A stretch of DNA of 64,000 nucleotides, taken from Methylobacterium fujisawaense (GTDB lineage: Bacteria > Pseudomonadota > Alphaproteobacteria > Rhizobiales > Beijerinckiaceae). Below are positions 1 through 9,057 of the stretch, piece by piece. The translations under genes were made by a program, and so were the position numbers. Below the pieces are notes generated by a model, which saw nothing but the letters and a program-made list of their open reading frames with translations, did no database searches and had not been told where the DNA came from. The stretch covers positions 62,001 to 126,000 of the forward strand of contig NZ_JACJIM010000001.1 in NCBI RefSeq assembly GCF_014138435.1, written 5' to 3'. Within the stretch, counting starts at the first letter, position 1, and every line of letters starts with the position of its first letter.

Positions 1-525
1 GGGCGACTGGCACAGGAACGAGATCAACCGGCGGGCCGCCACCGGCGTCTGCCGGGCGAGCGCCGCGTCCCCCCGGCCCGCGATGAAATCGGCCACGAAG
101 GCGCGGGCATTGGCCCTGGCGAGGGCGGTGTCGGCGGCGCGCAGGTGGCGCAGCCAGCCGAAGCCGTAGAGTTCGTCAGCCCATTCCGGCGACGGCGCCG
201 CGTAGTCGAAGGGTGAGCCGCCGCTCGCCGCGAGCGACCGGCCCGCGAAGACGAACAGCCCGGCATAGATGTCGTCCGCAAAGGTCGCGTCCGAGGTCCG
301 CAGGTCCTGCGGGGCGATCACCAGTCCGGTCACCCGCATCCGGGCGAGGATGTCGGGCGGTGCGGTGACCCTGGCTCCGGCCGCGCGGCCCGCGCGTGCA
401 GCTTCGCGCGCGACGAGCCGATAGAAGCGCCAGCGGTCAGGCCCCCAAGCCACGCGATCTCCGAGCTGCGCGTTTTCACAAGGCCCCAAGGCCTTGAGCC
501 CTCGCGTACGAGGATCGGCTGGCAC
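1..525 (-). CDS. Heparinase II/III-like protein, N-terminal part (runs off left edge)
   Basis: Reading leftward from about 525 the minus strand encodes an uninterrupted stretch containing DRWRFYRLVAREA, ATFADDIYAGLFVFAG, SPEWADELYGFGWLRHLRAA and RANARAFVADFI. This is the pattern of the N-terminal all-alpha part of alphaproteobacterial heparinase II/III family proteins, which are predicted polysaccharide lyases of the envelope. The catalytic and beta-sandwich parts lie outside the window. An in-frame stop sits at 555-553. No ATG is available: GTG at 525 or TTG at 489 (preceded by GAGGG) could be the start, so the first 12 residues are uncertain. The family call rests on remembered motifs, not on an alignment. 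Confidence 0.72.
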   Translation of the reverse strand, partial: MPADPRTRGLKALGPCENAQLGDRVAWGPDRWRFYRLVAREAARAGRAAGARVTAPPDILARMRVTGLVIAPQDLRTSDATFADDIYAGLFVFAGRSLAASGGSPFDYAAPSPEWADELYGFGWLRHLRAADTALARANARAFVADFIAGRGDAALARQTPVAARRLISFLCQSP

Positions 526-552
526 CCGTTTCGTAAGGCTAGTGGGGGCCTC

Positions 553-568
553 TTAACCGGCGGTTTAC
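553..568 (-). promoter_or_regulatory. CtrA-like box (one mismatch), upstream of the heparinase-like gene
   Basis: The plus strand reads TTAA-CCGGCGG-TTTAC, which is the CtrA consensus TTAA-N7-TTAA with one mismatch. It lies about 30 bases upstream of the likely start of the minus-strand gene. A single degenerate box is weak evidence. Confidence 0.25.
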
Positions 569-779
569 GCTATGTCATGCCCGACGCCGTGAAGGCGACT
601 GAGGACGGCACCGTCAGTCGTGGCGGCTCGTGACCTGGGCCGGATCGGCACAGCCGCGGAGCACGTCGTCAGGATGGAAGCTCGATCCTGTCCTGTCGGA
701 GCCGGCATCCGGCCATGACACGGGCCAGCCCTCGGCGGAGCGGCTGCAGCGCAATCGATCCCGCGCCGGTCGGATCGGG

Positions 780-1727
780 TCACTTCGGCATGAGCGCGGC
801 GTCGAACGCCGCCAGGTTCGACCGCATCAGGTCGAGATAGGTCGCTGCCGGACCGTCCGCCCCGGAGAGCGCGTCGGAATAGACCTTCCCGCCGATGCGG
901 GCGCCGCTCTCGCGGGCGATCTGCTCCATCTGGCGCGGGTCGCTGATGTTCTCCAGAAACACCGCGGGTACGCGCTCGCGGCGAATCTGGCGGATGATCG
1001 ACGCCACGTCCCGCGGGCTCGCCTCGCTGTCGGTGGAGACGCCCTGCGGCGCGATGAAGCGTAGGCCGTAGGCCGCCGCAAAATAGCCGAAGGCATCGTG
1101 GGTCGTGATGATCTGCCGCCGCTCCGGCGGGATTTGGAGGATCGCTGCCCGGACGTCCCGCTCCAGGGCATCGAGCTTGGCGAGGTAGCCGGCCGCGGCC
1201 TCCTGATAGGCGGCGGCATGGGCCGGATCGACCTTCACGAGGCCGTTCCGGATGTTCGCCACGTAGATCCGAACGTTGGCGATGCTCTGCCAGGCATGCG
1301 GATCGAAGGCGTGCTCACCGTGTCCGTGACCGCCCTCCCCGTGGACATGCTCGTCCTGCGCCGGGATCGGCGACACGCCCGTCGAGACGGTCACCACTGG
1401 GGCGCGCGTGCCGGAGGCGCGGATCAGCCGGTCGAGCCAGCCCTCCAGCCCGAGGCCGTTGACGAATACGATATCGGCCTCGGCGAGCTTGCGCGCGTCG
1501 GCTGGCGACGGGCTGAAGCCGTGAACGTCGGAATCGGGTCCGACCAGGGTGGTCACCGTCACGGACGCACCGCCGATCTGCCGGACGAGATCGCCCAGGA
1601 TCGAGAAGCTCGCAACCGCCCGGATCGGGACGGTCTGCGTGGTGGCCACCGCCGGCACCCCAAGTCCGAGCCAGACGGACAGGACCGCGAGCGCCGCGAT
1701 CCGGAATGTTGTTGCCACGCCCCGCAC
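780..1727 (-). CDS. znuA: Zinc/manganese ABC transporter periplasmic binding protein (ZnuA-like)
   Basis: Cluster A-I metal receptor of 315 residues that would capture Zn2+ or Mn2+ in the periplasm for an ABC importer. It has a hydrophobic signal segment (about residues 8-30), metal-ligand positions in VHGFSPS (His about 69), DPHAW (His about 144) and TTHDAF (His about 210), and a His-rich loop HVHGEGGHGHGEH at about 127-139. Such loops are typical of zinc rather than manganese receptors. I chose GTG at 1727, which has GGAAGG 8 bases upstream, over an upstream GTG at 1757. No permease or ATPase gene is adjacent, so its partners must be encoded elsewhere. A 17-base palindrome 40 bases upstream suggests control by a metalloregulator. 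Confidence 0.9.
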   Translation of the reverse strand: MRGVATTFRIAALAVLSVWLGLGVPAVATTQTVPIRAVASFSILGDLVRQIGGASVTVTTLVGPDSDVHGFSPSPADARKLAEADIVFVNGLGLEGWLDRLIRASGTRAPVVTVSTGVSPIPAQDEHVHGEGGHGHGEHAFDPHAWQSIANVRIYVANIRNGLVKVDPAHAAAYQEAAAGYLAKLDALERDVRAAILQIPPERRQIITTHDAFGYFAAAYGLRFIAPQGVSTDSEASPRDVASIIRQIRRERVPAVFLENISDPRQMEQIARESGARIGGKVYSDALSGADGPAATYLDLMRSNLAAFDAALMPK

Positions 1728-1766
1728 CGTTCCACCTTCCCGCGCCTTCGGTCGCACCTGCCACTA

Positions 1767-1783
1767 ATGTAACATTGTTACAT
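1767..1783. promoter_or_regulatory. Perfect 7-3-7 palindrome, candidate Zur/metalloregulator operator
   Basis: ATGTAAC-ATT-GTTACAT is a perfect inverted repeat in the spacer between znuA (start 1727) and the Spy-like gene (start 1883). Fur-superfamily regulators such as Zur bind AT-rich palindromes of this size in front of zinc uptake genes. The sequence differs from the Zur consensus I remember (TGTTATAATATAACA type), so the regulator is inferred from context. Confidence 0.6.
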
Positions 1784-1882
1784 ACACAAGCGGGATACAT
1801 GCCCGGTCCCCAATGCGCGGCGTCGGACGCGTCGCGCCCCGTGGGTTCCGACGCTGTCCGGAGCGTCAAGATGGAGGATTCC

Positions 1883-2404
1883 ATGTCCCGCCGTTTGAGA
1901 GCGAGCATCCTGGTAACAGGGGCCCTCGGCCTGGGTGTCGCCAGCGCGGCCGTTGCGCACGACCATGGACCCGACGGCTTCCGCGGTCACGGGCGCTGGA
2001 GTGCGCTCACGCCCGAGGATCGGGCGGCCTTCACGGATGCCCGCATCGCCGCCCTGCATGCCGGCCTGAAGCTCAACCCCGACCAGGAGAAGCTGTGGCC
2101 GCCCGTGGAAGCTGCAATCCGCGACATGGCCAAGATGCGCCAGCAGCGCCGCGAGGCGATGCGCGACCGCCCCAAGTTCAGCGACGATGCCCCAGCGGCC
2201 CTTCGGGCGATGGCAGATGCCGCGACGGCACGCGGAGAGGCCCTGCGCAAGCTGGCCGACGCGTCCCAGCCGCTCTACGCCAGCCTCGATCAGGACCAGA
2301 AGCGGCGCGCAACGATCCTCGCCCGGCCTATGGGCGGGCATGATCACGGCGGCTGGCATCGCGGCCGGGAGGGCGGCCGCGGTCCGGACGGCGACGACCG
2401 TTGA
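1883..2404 (+). CDS. Spy/CpxP-like LTXXQ-motif periplasmic protein
   Basis: A 173-residue exported protein: signal peptide (RASILVTGALGLGVASAAVAH), then a helical, charged body with LTPEDRAAF and LNPDQEKLWPPVEAAI. This fits the LTXXQ family to which the periplasmic chaperone Spy and the stress sensor inhibitor CpxP belong. The mature N-terminus (HDHGPDGFRGHG) and the C-terminus (HDHGGWHRG) are rich in His and could bind metal. ATG at 1883 has GGAGG 5 bases upstream; longer in-frame starts lack this. It diverges from the zinc receptor across a shared palindrome, so metal-linked control is possible. Function in this organism is inferred. Confidence 0.75.
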   Translation: MSRRLRASILVTGALGLGVASAAVAHDHGPDGFRGHGRWSALTPEDRAAFTDARIAALHAGLKLNPDQEKLWPPVEAAIRDMAKMRQQRREAMRDRPKFSDDAPAALRAMADAATARGEALRKLADASQPLYASLDQDQKRRATILARPMGGHDHGGWHRGREGGRGPDGDDR

Positions 2405-2497
2405 GCCAAAGGCCTTGATCCGCGGCGATGGCGGCGGCACACCGCTGCCGCCGCGCATCCTGCCCGAGGCCGGCGCTGATCCGACCTGGTAGGTTTC

Positions 2498-4258
2498 ATG
2501 GCGCGCCTCCGCGGCGACACGGCTCCCCTCCTCGCGCGCCTCTGGCGCACCTGGCTGTACCCGCACCGGGCCACCCTTGCCGTGGTGCTGGTGCTGATCG
2601 CGCTGGTGGGCGCCTCGACCGGCCTCTACCCGGCGCTGATCAAGGCCGCCTTCGACGCCTTCGACCGGAAGGATGCGGCGGCCATCGCCTATGGGCCGCT
2701 GGTGGTGATCGTCGTCACCGCCACGCGCGGCTTCGCGCTCTATGGCCAGACCGTTCTGACGAACAGGGTGGTCACCCGGGTCGAGGCCGACATGCAGGCG
2801 GCGCTCTACGGGCACCTGATCGAGTCCGATCTCGCCCAGCTCGGCCGCGAGAGCCCGGCGGCGCTGACCCAGCGCTTCACCACCGATTTCGCCTTCATCA
2901 AGGAAGCGCTGACCCGCATCTCGACGGTGCTCCTGCGCGACATCGCCATGCTGATCGGCCTCGTGGCGGCGCTGATCTGGATGGATCCGGTGCTGACTCT
3001 GGTGGCCGGCGTCACGGTGCCGTTCGTGGCCGGACCGATCGGGCGGATCGGGAAGAAGCTCAGGCGGGTCTCGACCTCGACGCAGGAGCAGATGGGCGCC
3101 ACCGCCAGCCTCATTTCCGAAAGCCTCCAGGGGGCACGGGTCGCCAAGACCTACGCCATGGAGGCCTACCTCAAGGGCCGCGCCGCGCAGGCCCTCGACG
3201 AGGTGCGCCGCCTCAAGATGAAAGCCGCCAATGCCCGCGGGCGTCTCGACCCGCTGCTGGAGATCGGGGGCGGCATCGCGGTGGCGGGGGTGCTCGTACT
3301 GGTCGGGCAACGGGTGCTGGCGGGGGAGAAGACGGTGGGCGACTTCACCGGCTACGTGGCGGCGCTGCTGCTCGCCGCGCAGCCGGCCCGGGCGCTGGGG
3401 AACCTCAACGCCATCCTGCAGGAGGCGGCCGCCGCCCTCAGGCGCTACTTCGACGTCATGGACGAGGCGCCGGAGATACGCGAGGCGCCCGACGCGCGGC
3501 CGCTCACCGTGTCCGCCGGGACGATCCGCTTCGACGGCGTGCGGTTCCGCTACCGGCCGGATGCGCCGGCCCTGGAGGGGATCGATCTGACGGTCCCGGC
3601 GGGCTCGGTCACGGCCCTGGTCGGACGCTCAGGCTCCGGGAAATCCTCGCTGCTCAACCTCGTCCCGCGGCTCTACGACGTGACCGAAGGCCGCGTGACC
3701 ATCGACGGACAGGACGTCCGCGCGGTGACCCTCGCGTCCCTGCGCGCGGCGGTGGCGGTGGTGTCGCAGGAGGTGGTCCTGTTCGACGACACGATCGCGC
3801 GGAATATCGGCTTCGGCCGGCCCGGGGCGTCGCCTGCGGAGATCGAGGCGGCCGCCCGCGCCGCCGCGGCCCACGACTTCGTCGCGGCCCTCCCGGAGGG
3901 CTACGACTTCCGTGTCGGGCCCGGCGGCGGCCGACTGTCCGGCGGCGAGCGGCAGCGGGTGGCGCTGGCGCGCGCCTTCCTGAAGGACGCGCCGATCCTG
4001 CTCCTCGACGAGGCGACCTCGGCCCTCGATTCCGAATCGGAGCGTCTGGTCCAGGAGGCGCTGACCCGGCTGATGCGGGGCCGCACCACCCTGGTGATCG
4101 CCCATCGCCTCTCGACGGTGCGCGACGCCGATCAGATCGCCGTGATGGAATCGGGCCGCGTGATCGAGACCGGACGGCACGACGCCCTGCTCGCGGCCAG
4201 CGGCGCCTATGCACGCTTGCACCGGCTCCAGCTGTCGGAGCCCGCGACCGCCGAATAA
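2498..4258 (+). CDS. msbA: ABC exporter, fused permease/ATPase (MsbA-like)
   Basis: A 586-residue half-transporter. The N-terminal 320 residues carry about six membrane helices (type 1 exporter domain). The ATPase domain has Walker A LVGRSGSGKSS (about residue 375), Q-loop VSQEVVLFDD, signature LSGGERQRVALARA (about 478), Walker B ILLLDEATSALD (about 500) and the H-loop AHRLS. As a homodimer it would flip a lipid or drug across the inner membrane; MsbA of lipid A export is the closest type by length and order, but other lipid or multidrug exporters look alike. ATG at 2498 follows GGTAGG. It is transcribed alone, about 90 bases before ilvE. Confidence 0.85.
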   Translation: MARLRGDTAPLLARLWRTWLYPHRATLAVVLVLIALVGASTGLYPALIKAAFDAFDRKDAAAIAYGPLVVIVVTATRGFALYGQTVLTNRVVTRVEADMQAALYGHLIESDLAQLGRESPAALTQRFTTDFAFIKEALTRISTVLLRDIAMLIGLVAALIWMDPVLTLVAGVTVPFVAGPIGRIGKKLRRVSTSTQEQMGATASLISESLQGARVAKTYAMEAYLKGRAAQALDEVRRLKMKAANARGRLDPLLEIGGGIAVAGVLVLVGQRVLAGEKTVGDFTGYVAALLLAAQPARALGNLNAILQEAAAALRRYFDVMDEAPEIREAPDARPLTVSAGTIRFDGVRFRYRPDAPALEGIDLTVPAGSVTALVGRSGSGKSSLLNLVPRLYDVTEGRVTIDGQDVRAVTLASLRAAVAVVSQEVVLFDDTIARNIGFGRPGASPAEIEAAARAAAAHDFVAALPEGYDFRVGPGGGRLSGGERQRVALARAFLKDAPILLLDEATSALDSESERLVQEALTRLMRGRTTLVIAHRLSTVRDADQIAVMESGRVIETGRHDALLAASGAYARLHRLQLSEPATAE

Positions 4259-4349
4259 CGCGCGTGTGCGGTGACACCGTCATGCGCCGGCTCCGTAGAT
4301 TCGCGCGCCGGAGCGCGCCATAAGGGCCTCAGTCGATAAGGACCAGACC

Positions 4350-5438
4350 GTGAGCGACCTGACGTTCGAGATCCAAAGTCATCCCGCCCCGCGGACCGCC
4401 GAGGAGCGGGCCGCGCTGATGGCGAATCCTGGCTTCGGCAAGGTGTTCACCGACCACATGGTGGTGGCGCGCTACACGGCCGGTCGCGGCTGGCACGATG
4501 CGCGGATCCAGGCCCGCGAGGCGATTCCCCTCGATCCCGCCTCCGCGGTGCTGCACTACGCGCAGGAGATCTTCGAGGGCCTCAAGGCCTACCGCACTGC
4601 CGATGGCGGCGCCGCCCTGTTCCGGCCCGACGCCAATGCGCGTCGCTTCCGGCACTCGGCCGAGCGCCTGGCGATCCCACCGTTTCCGGAGGATGCCTTC
4701 GTCGACGCGGTGCGCAAGCTCGTCGAGATCGACCGCGCCTGGATCCCCGACACGCCCGACGGTAGCCTCTATCTCCGGCCATTCATGATCGCCACCGAGG
4801 CGTTCCTGGGCGTCCGGCCGGCCTCCGAATACCTGTTCATCACCATCGCGTCGGCGGTGGGCTCGTACTTCAAGGACCCGAACAGCACCGTCACGGTCTG
4901 GGTTTCGGAGCATTACACGCGGGCCGCCCCGGGCGGCACCGGCGCGGCCAAGTGCGGGGGCAACTACGCGGCGAGCCTCGCCCCGCAATCCGAGGCCGCG
5001 GCCCAGGGGTGCGAGCAGGTCGTCTTCCTCGACGCGGTTGAGCGCCGCTACATCGAGGAACTCGGCGGCATGAACGTGTTCTTCGTCTTCGAGGACGGCA
5101 CGCTGGTGACGCCGCCGCTCTCGGACAGCATCCTGCACGGCATCACCCGCGACTCGGTCATAACCCTGGCGCGGGAAGCCGGCCTGACCGTGAAGGAGGA
5201 GCCCTACACGATCGACGCGTGGCGCACCGACGTGCGAGAGGACCGCCTGACGGAGGCCTTCGCCTGCGGGACCGCCGCGGTGATCACGCCGATCGGCACC
5301 GTGAAGGGCCGCGAGGAGAGCTTCACAATCGGGAACGGCAAGGCCGGGCCCGTGGCCCAGCGGCTGCGGAGCCTTCTGGTGGACATCCAGCGGGGCAACA
5401 CCAATGACGCCCATGGCTGGTTCCAGAAGATCTTTTAA
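4350..5438 (+). CDS. ilvE: Branched-chain amino acid aminotransferase
   Basis: A 362-residue fold-type IV PLP aminotransferase of the longer (eukaryote-like) class. It interconverts Leu, Ile and Val with their 2-oxo acids using glutamate/2-oxoglutarate. Evidence includes EIFEGLKAYR near residue 78, the PLP-lysine context TGAAKCGGNYAASL at about 190-203, EELGGMNVFFVF, and TEAFACGTAAVITPIG near the C-terminus. The start is GTG at 4350, with AAGGA 8 bases upstream. The gene is monocistronic with ordinary base composition. Confidence 0.95.
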   Translation: MSDLTFEIQSHPAPRTAEERAALMANPGFGKVFTDHMVVARYTAGRGWHDARIQAREAIPLDPASAVLHYAQEIFEGLKAYRTADGGAALFRPDANARRFRHSAERLAIPPFPEDAFVDAVRKLVEIDRAWIPDTPDGSLYLRPFMIATEAFLGVRPASEYLFITIASAVGSYFKDPNSTVTVWVSEHYTRAAPGGTGAAKCGGNYAASLAPQSEAAAQGCEQVVFLDAVERRYIEELGGMNVFFVFEDGTLVTPPLSDSILHGITRDSVITLAREAGLTVKEEPYTIDAWRTDVREDRLTEAFACGTAAVITPIGTVKGREESFTIGNGKAGPVAQRLRSLLVDIQRGNTNDAHGWFQKIF

Positions 5439-5681
5439 GGCGTCTCGCCAGTTCGAACTCATGGCACGGGGGTCGAGCAGGCTTGGCTCGCACCCTCGGC
5501 GCGGCACCCGCACGTGCAACCCATCCCCGCATCGTGAGATGGCGCAGCGCAACGGAGGCCTCGCAGGAGGCCTCCGGACGGCCGCGCGATCCCTGGACCG
5601 CGCCTGCGAGGCTGCTGCCCAGCACCTCAGGATAAGAGGGATCGATCGGACAGGCCGCGTCACGCCACGGCGGTTGCGCCC

Positions 5682-7490
5682 GTGACCGTCGCGGCGGGGC
5701 AGGCTTCCGATGCGGCCATCATCGGCCCGTGGAACCCTGGCGTCCGATCCGATCTGCCGTCCGCCTTCCTGCCGCTGGTGACCGTCTACCGGTCCGAGCA
5801 CGTCGAGACGCCGCTGCGCGACGCCCTGGATCTGAGCGACCTCTGCGGGCTGCCGGCCCGCCAGCTCAGCCGGTTCCGGGCCCGCCGCCTCGTCGTCCAC
5901 GAGGTGCTGATCCGCGTGATGTCGGACCTGTCCGTGCCGGTCGGTGCGGTCTATGCCGATCTCGGCGTGAACTTCCGGGCCATCGTGTCCACGATCCTGC
6001 GCGAGGGCATCGAGCCCCGCCTCAGTGAGATCGAAGCAGCCCTCGCCCAAATCCGCGCCGAGGCCGACGCGCTACTCGATCGTGAAGTCGCCGCCATCCT
6101 CGACGAGACGCCGGCCCCGCAGCCGCCCGAGCCGCGCTGGCTCGATAGGCTCCTCGGACGCCGCCCCCCGGCGGTCGTGGCCCCGCGCGAGGATCTCGCG
6201 ACCCGGTCCCTGCGTCATCTCGAGACTTGGCAGCGGCGCGCCGTCGAATCCGGCGACGGCCTGGAGATCGCCGCCTGCGAGGCCCTGCGCAGCGTGGTGT
6301 CCGGCCTCATCGCGCGGCAGAACACCTTGATCCGCGACGGATCCCTCATGCGGACCATCGCCGGTACGCTGGTCTCGAACGGCTACGGCAGCCGCCGCAT
6401 CGGCGAGCTGATCGAGCCCTGGATCGCCGCAGTGGTGGAGGCGCATGGCTATCGCCGGCTGGCGCCGCAGGACTACCCGGTGGTGATGAACGTGAAAGGG
6501 GCCTCGGCCTCCGGCAAGAGCACGATCCGTCCCTACCAGCTCGGCCTCGCCAGACGTCTCGGCATGGCGTGGTCGGACTTCGCGGTGATCACACCCGACG
6601 TCTGGCGCAAGTACCTCCTCGACTACGACAGCCTGGGCGAGGCCTCCCGCTATGCCGGGACGCTGACGGGCTACGAGGTCGAGATCATCGACATGAAGCT
6701 CGACCGCTACGTCACCCGCAAGGCGGCCGAGCGGCGGATCTCGAACCTGCTCATCGACCGGTTTCGGTTCGACAGCTTCCAGGCCGAGGCCGGCTCTGAC
6801 GGCGGCGGCCAATTGCTCACCCGGTTCGGCGACCGGGTCTACATGCAGTTCATGGTCACGCCCCCGGCCGACACCGTCGAGCGGGCATGGAAGCGGGGTG
6901 AGATGTTCGGCCGCTACAAGGCGGTGGAGGACCTGCTGGCGCACAACGTCGAGGCCTATACCGGCATGCCGCGCCTGTTCTTCAACTGGGCGCTCTCGCG
7001 CGACAAGCAGGTGGTCTGCGAGTTCCTCGACAACAGCGTGCCGCTGGGCGAGCGGCCGCGCACCATCGCGTTCTGGGCCGACGGGATCCTCAACATCCTC
7101 GACGTGAAAGGGCTGATCGACATCGACCGGTTTCGGAAGGTCGACATCTTCGCCCGCAGTCCCGAGGCGGTGTTCAAGGGCGCCGACCTTTCGGCATCCG
7201 CCAACACCACCTTCCTGCGCGAATGCCTGCGCCGGATGGCGATCGTCCGCTTCGTTCAGGCCGAGACCGGCCGTGCCATCCTGCGCCTCGATCGCGGACG
7301 GATCACCGCGCTGCATCCGGCCACCCTGGCGGCGGTGAAGGCGGGTCCGGACTGGGAGGCGGCCTGCGCGGTCATCGGATTCCCGGCCGATCCGACCGCG
7401 ATTCCCACGCTCGATGAAACGCTGCACCTGACCGACGCGCCGACGCTCGGTGCCTGGGGCCCGATTCCTACGCCGGGGGAAACGGAATAA
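5682..7490 (+). CDS. Unrecognised 602-residue P-loop protein, possibly zeta-toxin-like kinase fold
   Basis: I do not recognise this protein as a named family. The N-terminal 240 residues look helical and charged, with a Pro-rich break near 145. The C-terminal half begins with a Walker A motif, [13 protein letters not shown] (about 270-282), followed by [14 protein letters not shown] (about 303-316) and a region of mixed strands and helices. Small P-loop followed by a D-x-x-R element is the arrangement seen in zeta-toxin/AAA_33-like nucleotide kinases, so phosphotransfer is a possibility, not a finding. It starts with GTG at 5682 without a clear ribosome site. No antitoxin-sized gene adjoins it. 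It is 134 bases upstream of the oxalate transporter gene on the same strand. Confidence 0.7.
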   Translation: MTVAAGQASDAAIIGPWNPGVRSDLPSAFLPLVTVYRSEHVETPLRDALDLSDLCGLPARQLSRFRARRLVVHEVLIRVMSDLSVPVGAVYADLGVNFRAIVSTILREGIEPRLSEIEAALAQIRAEADALLDREVAAILDETPAPQPPEPRWLDRLLGRRPPAVVAPREDLATRSLRHLETWQRRAVESGDGLEIAACEALRSVVSGLIARQNTLIRDGSLMRTIAGTLVSNGYGSRRIGELIEPWIAAVVEAHGYRRLAPQDYPVVMNVKGASASGKSTIRPYQLGLARRLGMAWSDFAVITPDVWRKYLLDYDSLGEASRYAGTLTGYEVEIIDMKLDRYVTRKAAERRISNLLIDRFRFDSFQAEAGSDGGGQLLTRFGDRVYMQFMVTPPADTVERAWKRGEMFGRYKAVEDLLAHNVEAYTGMPRLFFNWALSRDKQVVCEFLDNSVPLGERPRTIAFWADGILNILDVKGLIDIDRFRKVDIFARSPEAVFKGADLSASANTTFLRECLRRMAIVRFVQAETGRAILRLDRGRITALHPATLAAVKAGPDWEAACAVIGFPADPTAIPTLDETLHLTDAPTLGAWGPIPTPGETE

Positions 7491-7529
7491 TATCGCCGCC
7501 CTGACAGTTCATCCCGTCCGTCTCAGGCT

Positions 7530-7544
7530 GGTATATTGCATACC
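7530..7544. promoter_or_regulatory. Candidate operator upstream of oxlT (GGTAT-N5-ATACC)
   Basis: The inverted repeat GGTAT-ATTGC-ATACC lies 80 bases before the oxlT start. FCD-type GntR regulators commonly bind short GT/AC palindromes of this kind. A related sequence, ATTTGGTATGCCAAAT, occurs at 15013 upstream of the PAS-frc genes, which supports a shared regulator of the oxalate genes. Confidence 0.4.
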
Positions 7545-7624
7545 TAGAACGGATGTGCATGATCGTCGGTGCACGAGAGACGCCGCCACAGCAAGGCCGC
7601 GCCGCCCAAGAGAGAGGCTCAGGG

Positions 7625-8911
7625 ATGGAACGCCAGGATTCGCCGTCGGCGAAATGGTGGCAGCTCGCCTTCGGCGTGATCTGCATGGCCATGATCGCCA
7701 ACCTCCAATACGGTTGGACGTTGTTCGTGGACCCGATCGACCAGCGCTACCACTGGGGACGCGCGGCGATCCAGCTCGCCTTCACGCTGTTCGTCGCCAC
7801 CGAGACCTGGCTGGTCCCGGTCGAGGCGTGGTTCGTCGACCGCTACGGCCCGAAGATCGTGGTCGCGTTCGGCGGCGTGATGATCGCCCTCGCCTGGACG
7901 ATCAACGCCTACGCCGACAGCCTGGCGATGCTCTATCTCGGCGCCGTCATCGCCGGCATCGGTGCGGGCTCGGTCTACGGCACCTGCGTGGGCAACGCGC
8001 TCAAGTGGTTCCCGCATCGCCGCGGCCTCGCCGCCGGTGCCACCGCGGCCGGCTTCGGCGCGGGTGCCGCCATCACGGTGGTGCCGATCGCCCGCATGAT
8101 CGCGTCGAGCGGTTACCAGGACGCCTTCCTGTATTTCGGCATCGGTCAGGGCGCCGTGGTCCTCGCGCTCGCCTTCCTGCTGCGCAAGCCGTCGACCAAC
8201 TCGCCGGTCCAGCGCAAGAGCACCCGCCTGCCGCAGACCAAGGTCGACCGCAGCCCCCGCGAGGCGGTGCGCACCCCGGTCTTCTGGGTGATGTACGCCA
8301 TGTTCGTGATGGTCGCCTCCGGCGGCCTGATGGCGGCGGCGCAGATCGCCCCGATCGCCCACGACTTCCAGGTGGCGGGCGTGCCGGTGAGCCTGTTCGG
8401 CCTCCAGATGGCGGCGCTGACGCTTGCGATCTCGCTCGACCGGATCTTCGACGGGTTCGGGCGGCCGTTCTTCGGCTACGTCTCCGACAACATCGGCCGC
8501 GAGAACACGATGTTCATCGCCTTCTCGACGGCGGCGCTGGCGGTGATCGTGCTGCTGACCTACGGTCACATCCCGATGGTCTTCGTGCTGGCCACCGCGG
8601 TGTATTTCGGGGTGTTCGGCGAGATCTACTCGCTGTTCCCGGCAACCTGCGGCGACACGTTCGGCTCCAAGTACGCCGCCAGCAATGCCGGCCTGCTCTA
8701 CACCGCCAAGGGCACCGCGGCGTTCCTCGTGCCCTTCGCCAGCCTCCTGTCGGCGGCCTACGGCTGGTCGGCGGTGTTCACGCTGATCATCGTGCTCAAC
8801 TTGACGGCGGCAGCGATGGCGATGTTCGTCCTGCGCCCGATGCGGGCCCGCTACCTCGCCGCGGAGGAGCATCCCGCGGCGCTCGGCGCCCACCCGATCC
8901 GGGCGGCCTGA
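7625..8911 (+). CDS. oxlT: Oxalate/formate antiporter, MFS family
   Basis: A 428-residue major facilitator with about 12 membrane helices, of the oxalate:formate antiporter type; it would import oxalate in exchange for formate. The conserved basic residue in helix 11 that binds oxalate in OxlT corresponds to the lysine of [12 protein letters not shown] (about residue 362). Loop motifs DRYGPK (helices 2-3) and [20 protein letters not shown] (helices 8-9) are as expected. I chose ATG at 7625, preceded by GAGAGG; an in-frame ATG at 7553 would add 24 residues without homology to the family. oxc follows on the same strand after 146 bases. Confidence 0.92.
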   Translation: MERQDSPSAKWWQLAFGVICMAMIANLQYGWTLFVDPIDQRYHWGRAAIQLAFTLFVATETWLVPVEAWFVDRYGPKIVVAFGGVMIALAWTINAYADSLAMLYLGAVIAGIGAGSVYGTCVGNALKWFPHRRGLAAGATAAGFGAGAAITVVPIARMIASSGYQDAFLYFGIGQGAVVLALAFLLRKPSTNSPVQRKSTRLPQTKVDRSPREAVRTPVFWVMYAMFVMVASGGLMAAAQIAPIAHDFQVAGVPVSLFGLQMAALTLAISLDRIFDGFGRPFFGYVSDNIGRENTMFIAFSTAALAVIVLLTYGHIPMVFVLATAVYFGVFGEIYSLFPATCGDTFGSKYAASNAGLLYTAKGTAAFLVPFASLLSAAYGWSAVFTLIIVLNLTAAAMAMFVLRPMRARYLAAEEHPAALGAHPIRAA

Positions 8912-8969
8912 GCGGCCCCCGCCCCACGACGTCGCCCGAGCGACGCCCAGCCTTCACGGATCTCCCGCC

Positions 8970-9001
8970 CTCCCCTCCTCGGGGAGCGTGGGGGATCCCC
9001 C
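8970..9001 (+). promoter_or_regulatory. Two adjacent hairpins in the oxlT-oxc spacer
   Basis: CTCCCC-TCCTC-GGGGAG (8970-8986) is followed directly by GGGGGATCCCCC (8990-9001), a perfect 12-base palindrome. They end 56 bases before the oxc start. They have no T-run, so they may act as an mRNA processing or stability element, or as a partial terminator that sets the ratio of oxc to oxlT. Role not shown. Confidence 0.4.
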
Positions 9002-9057
9002 GCCAGCCGGCGCCCAGAGCCGCCCGTACCGATACCGATCCTCCGGGAGAAACCGTG

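Noticed and set aside
1778-3310. 510-residue minus-strand frame opposite the LTXXQ and msbA genes
   Set aside because: Composition is His/Arg/Gly-rich with no motifs, as expected of an antisense frame.
5439-5681. Possible small gene between ilvE and the P-loop protein
   Set aside because: The open frame lacks a ribosome site and overlaps ilvE; no motif is seen in this 243-base spacer.
7450-9057. Upstream extension of oxc to over 1100 residues
   Set aside because: This stretch is the wrong frame of oxlT; the decarboxylase domain starts at 9058 with a ribosome site.
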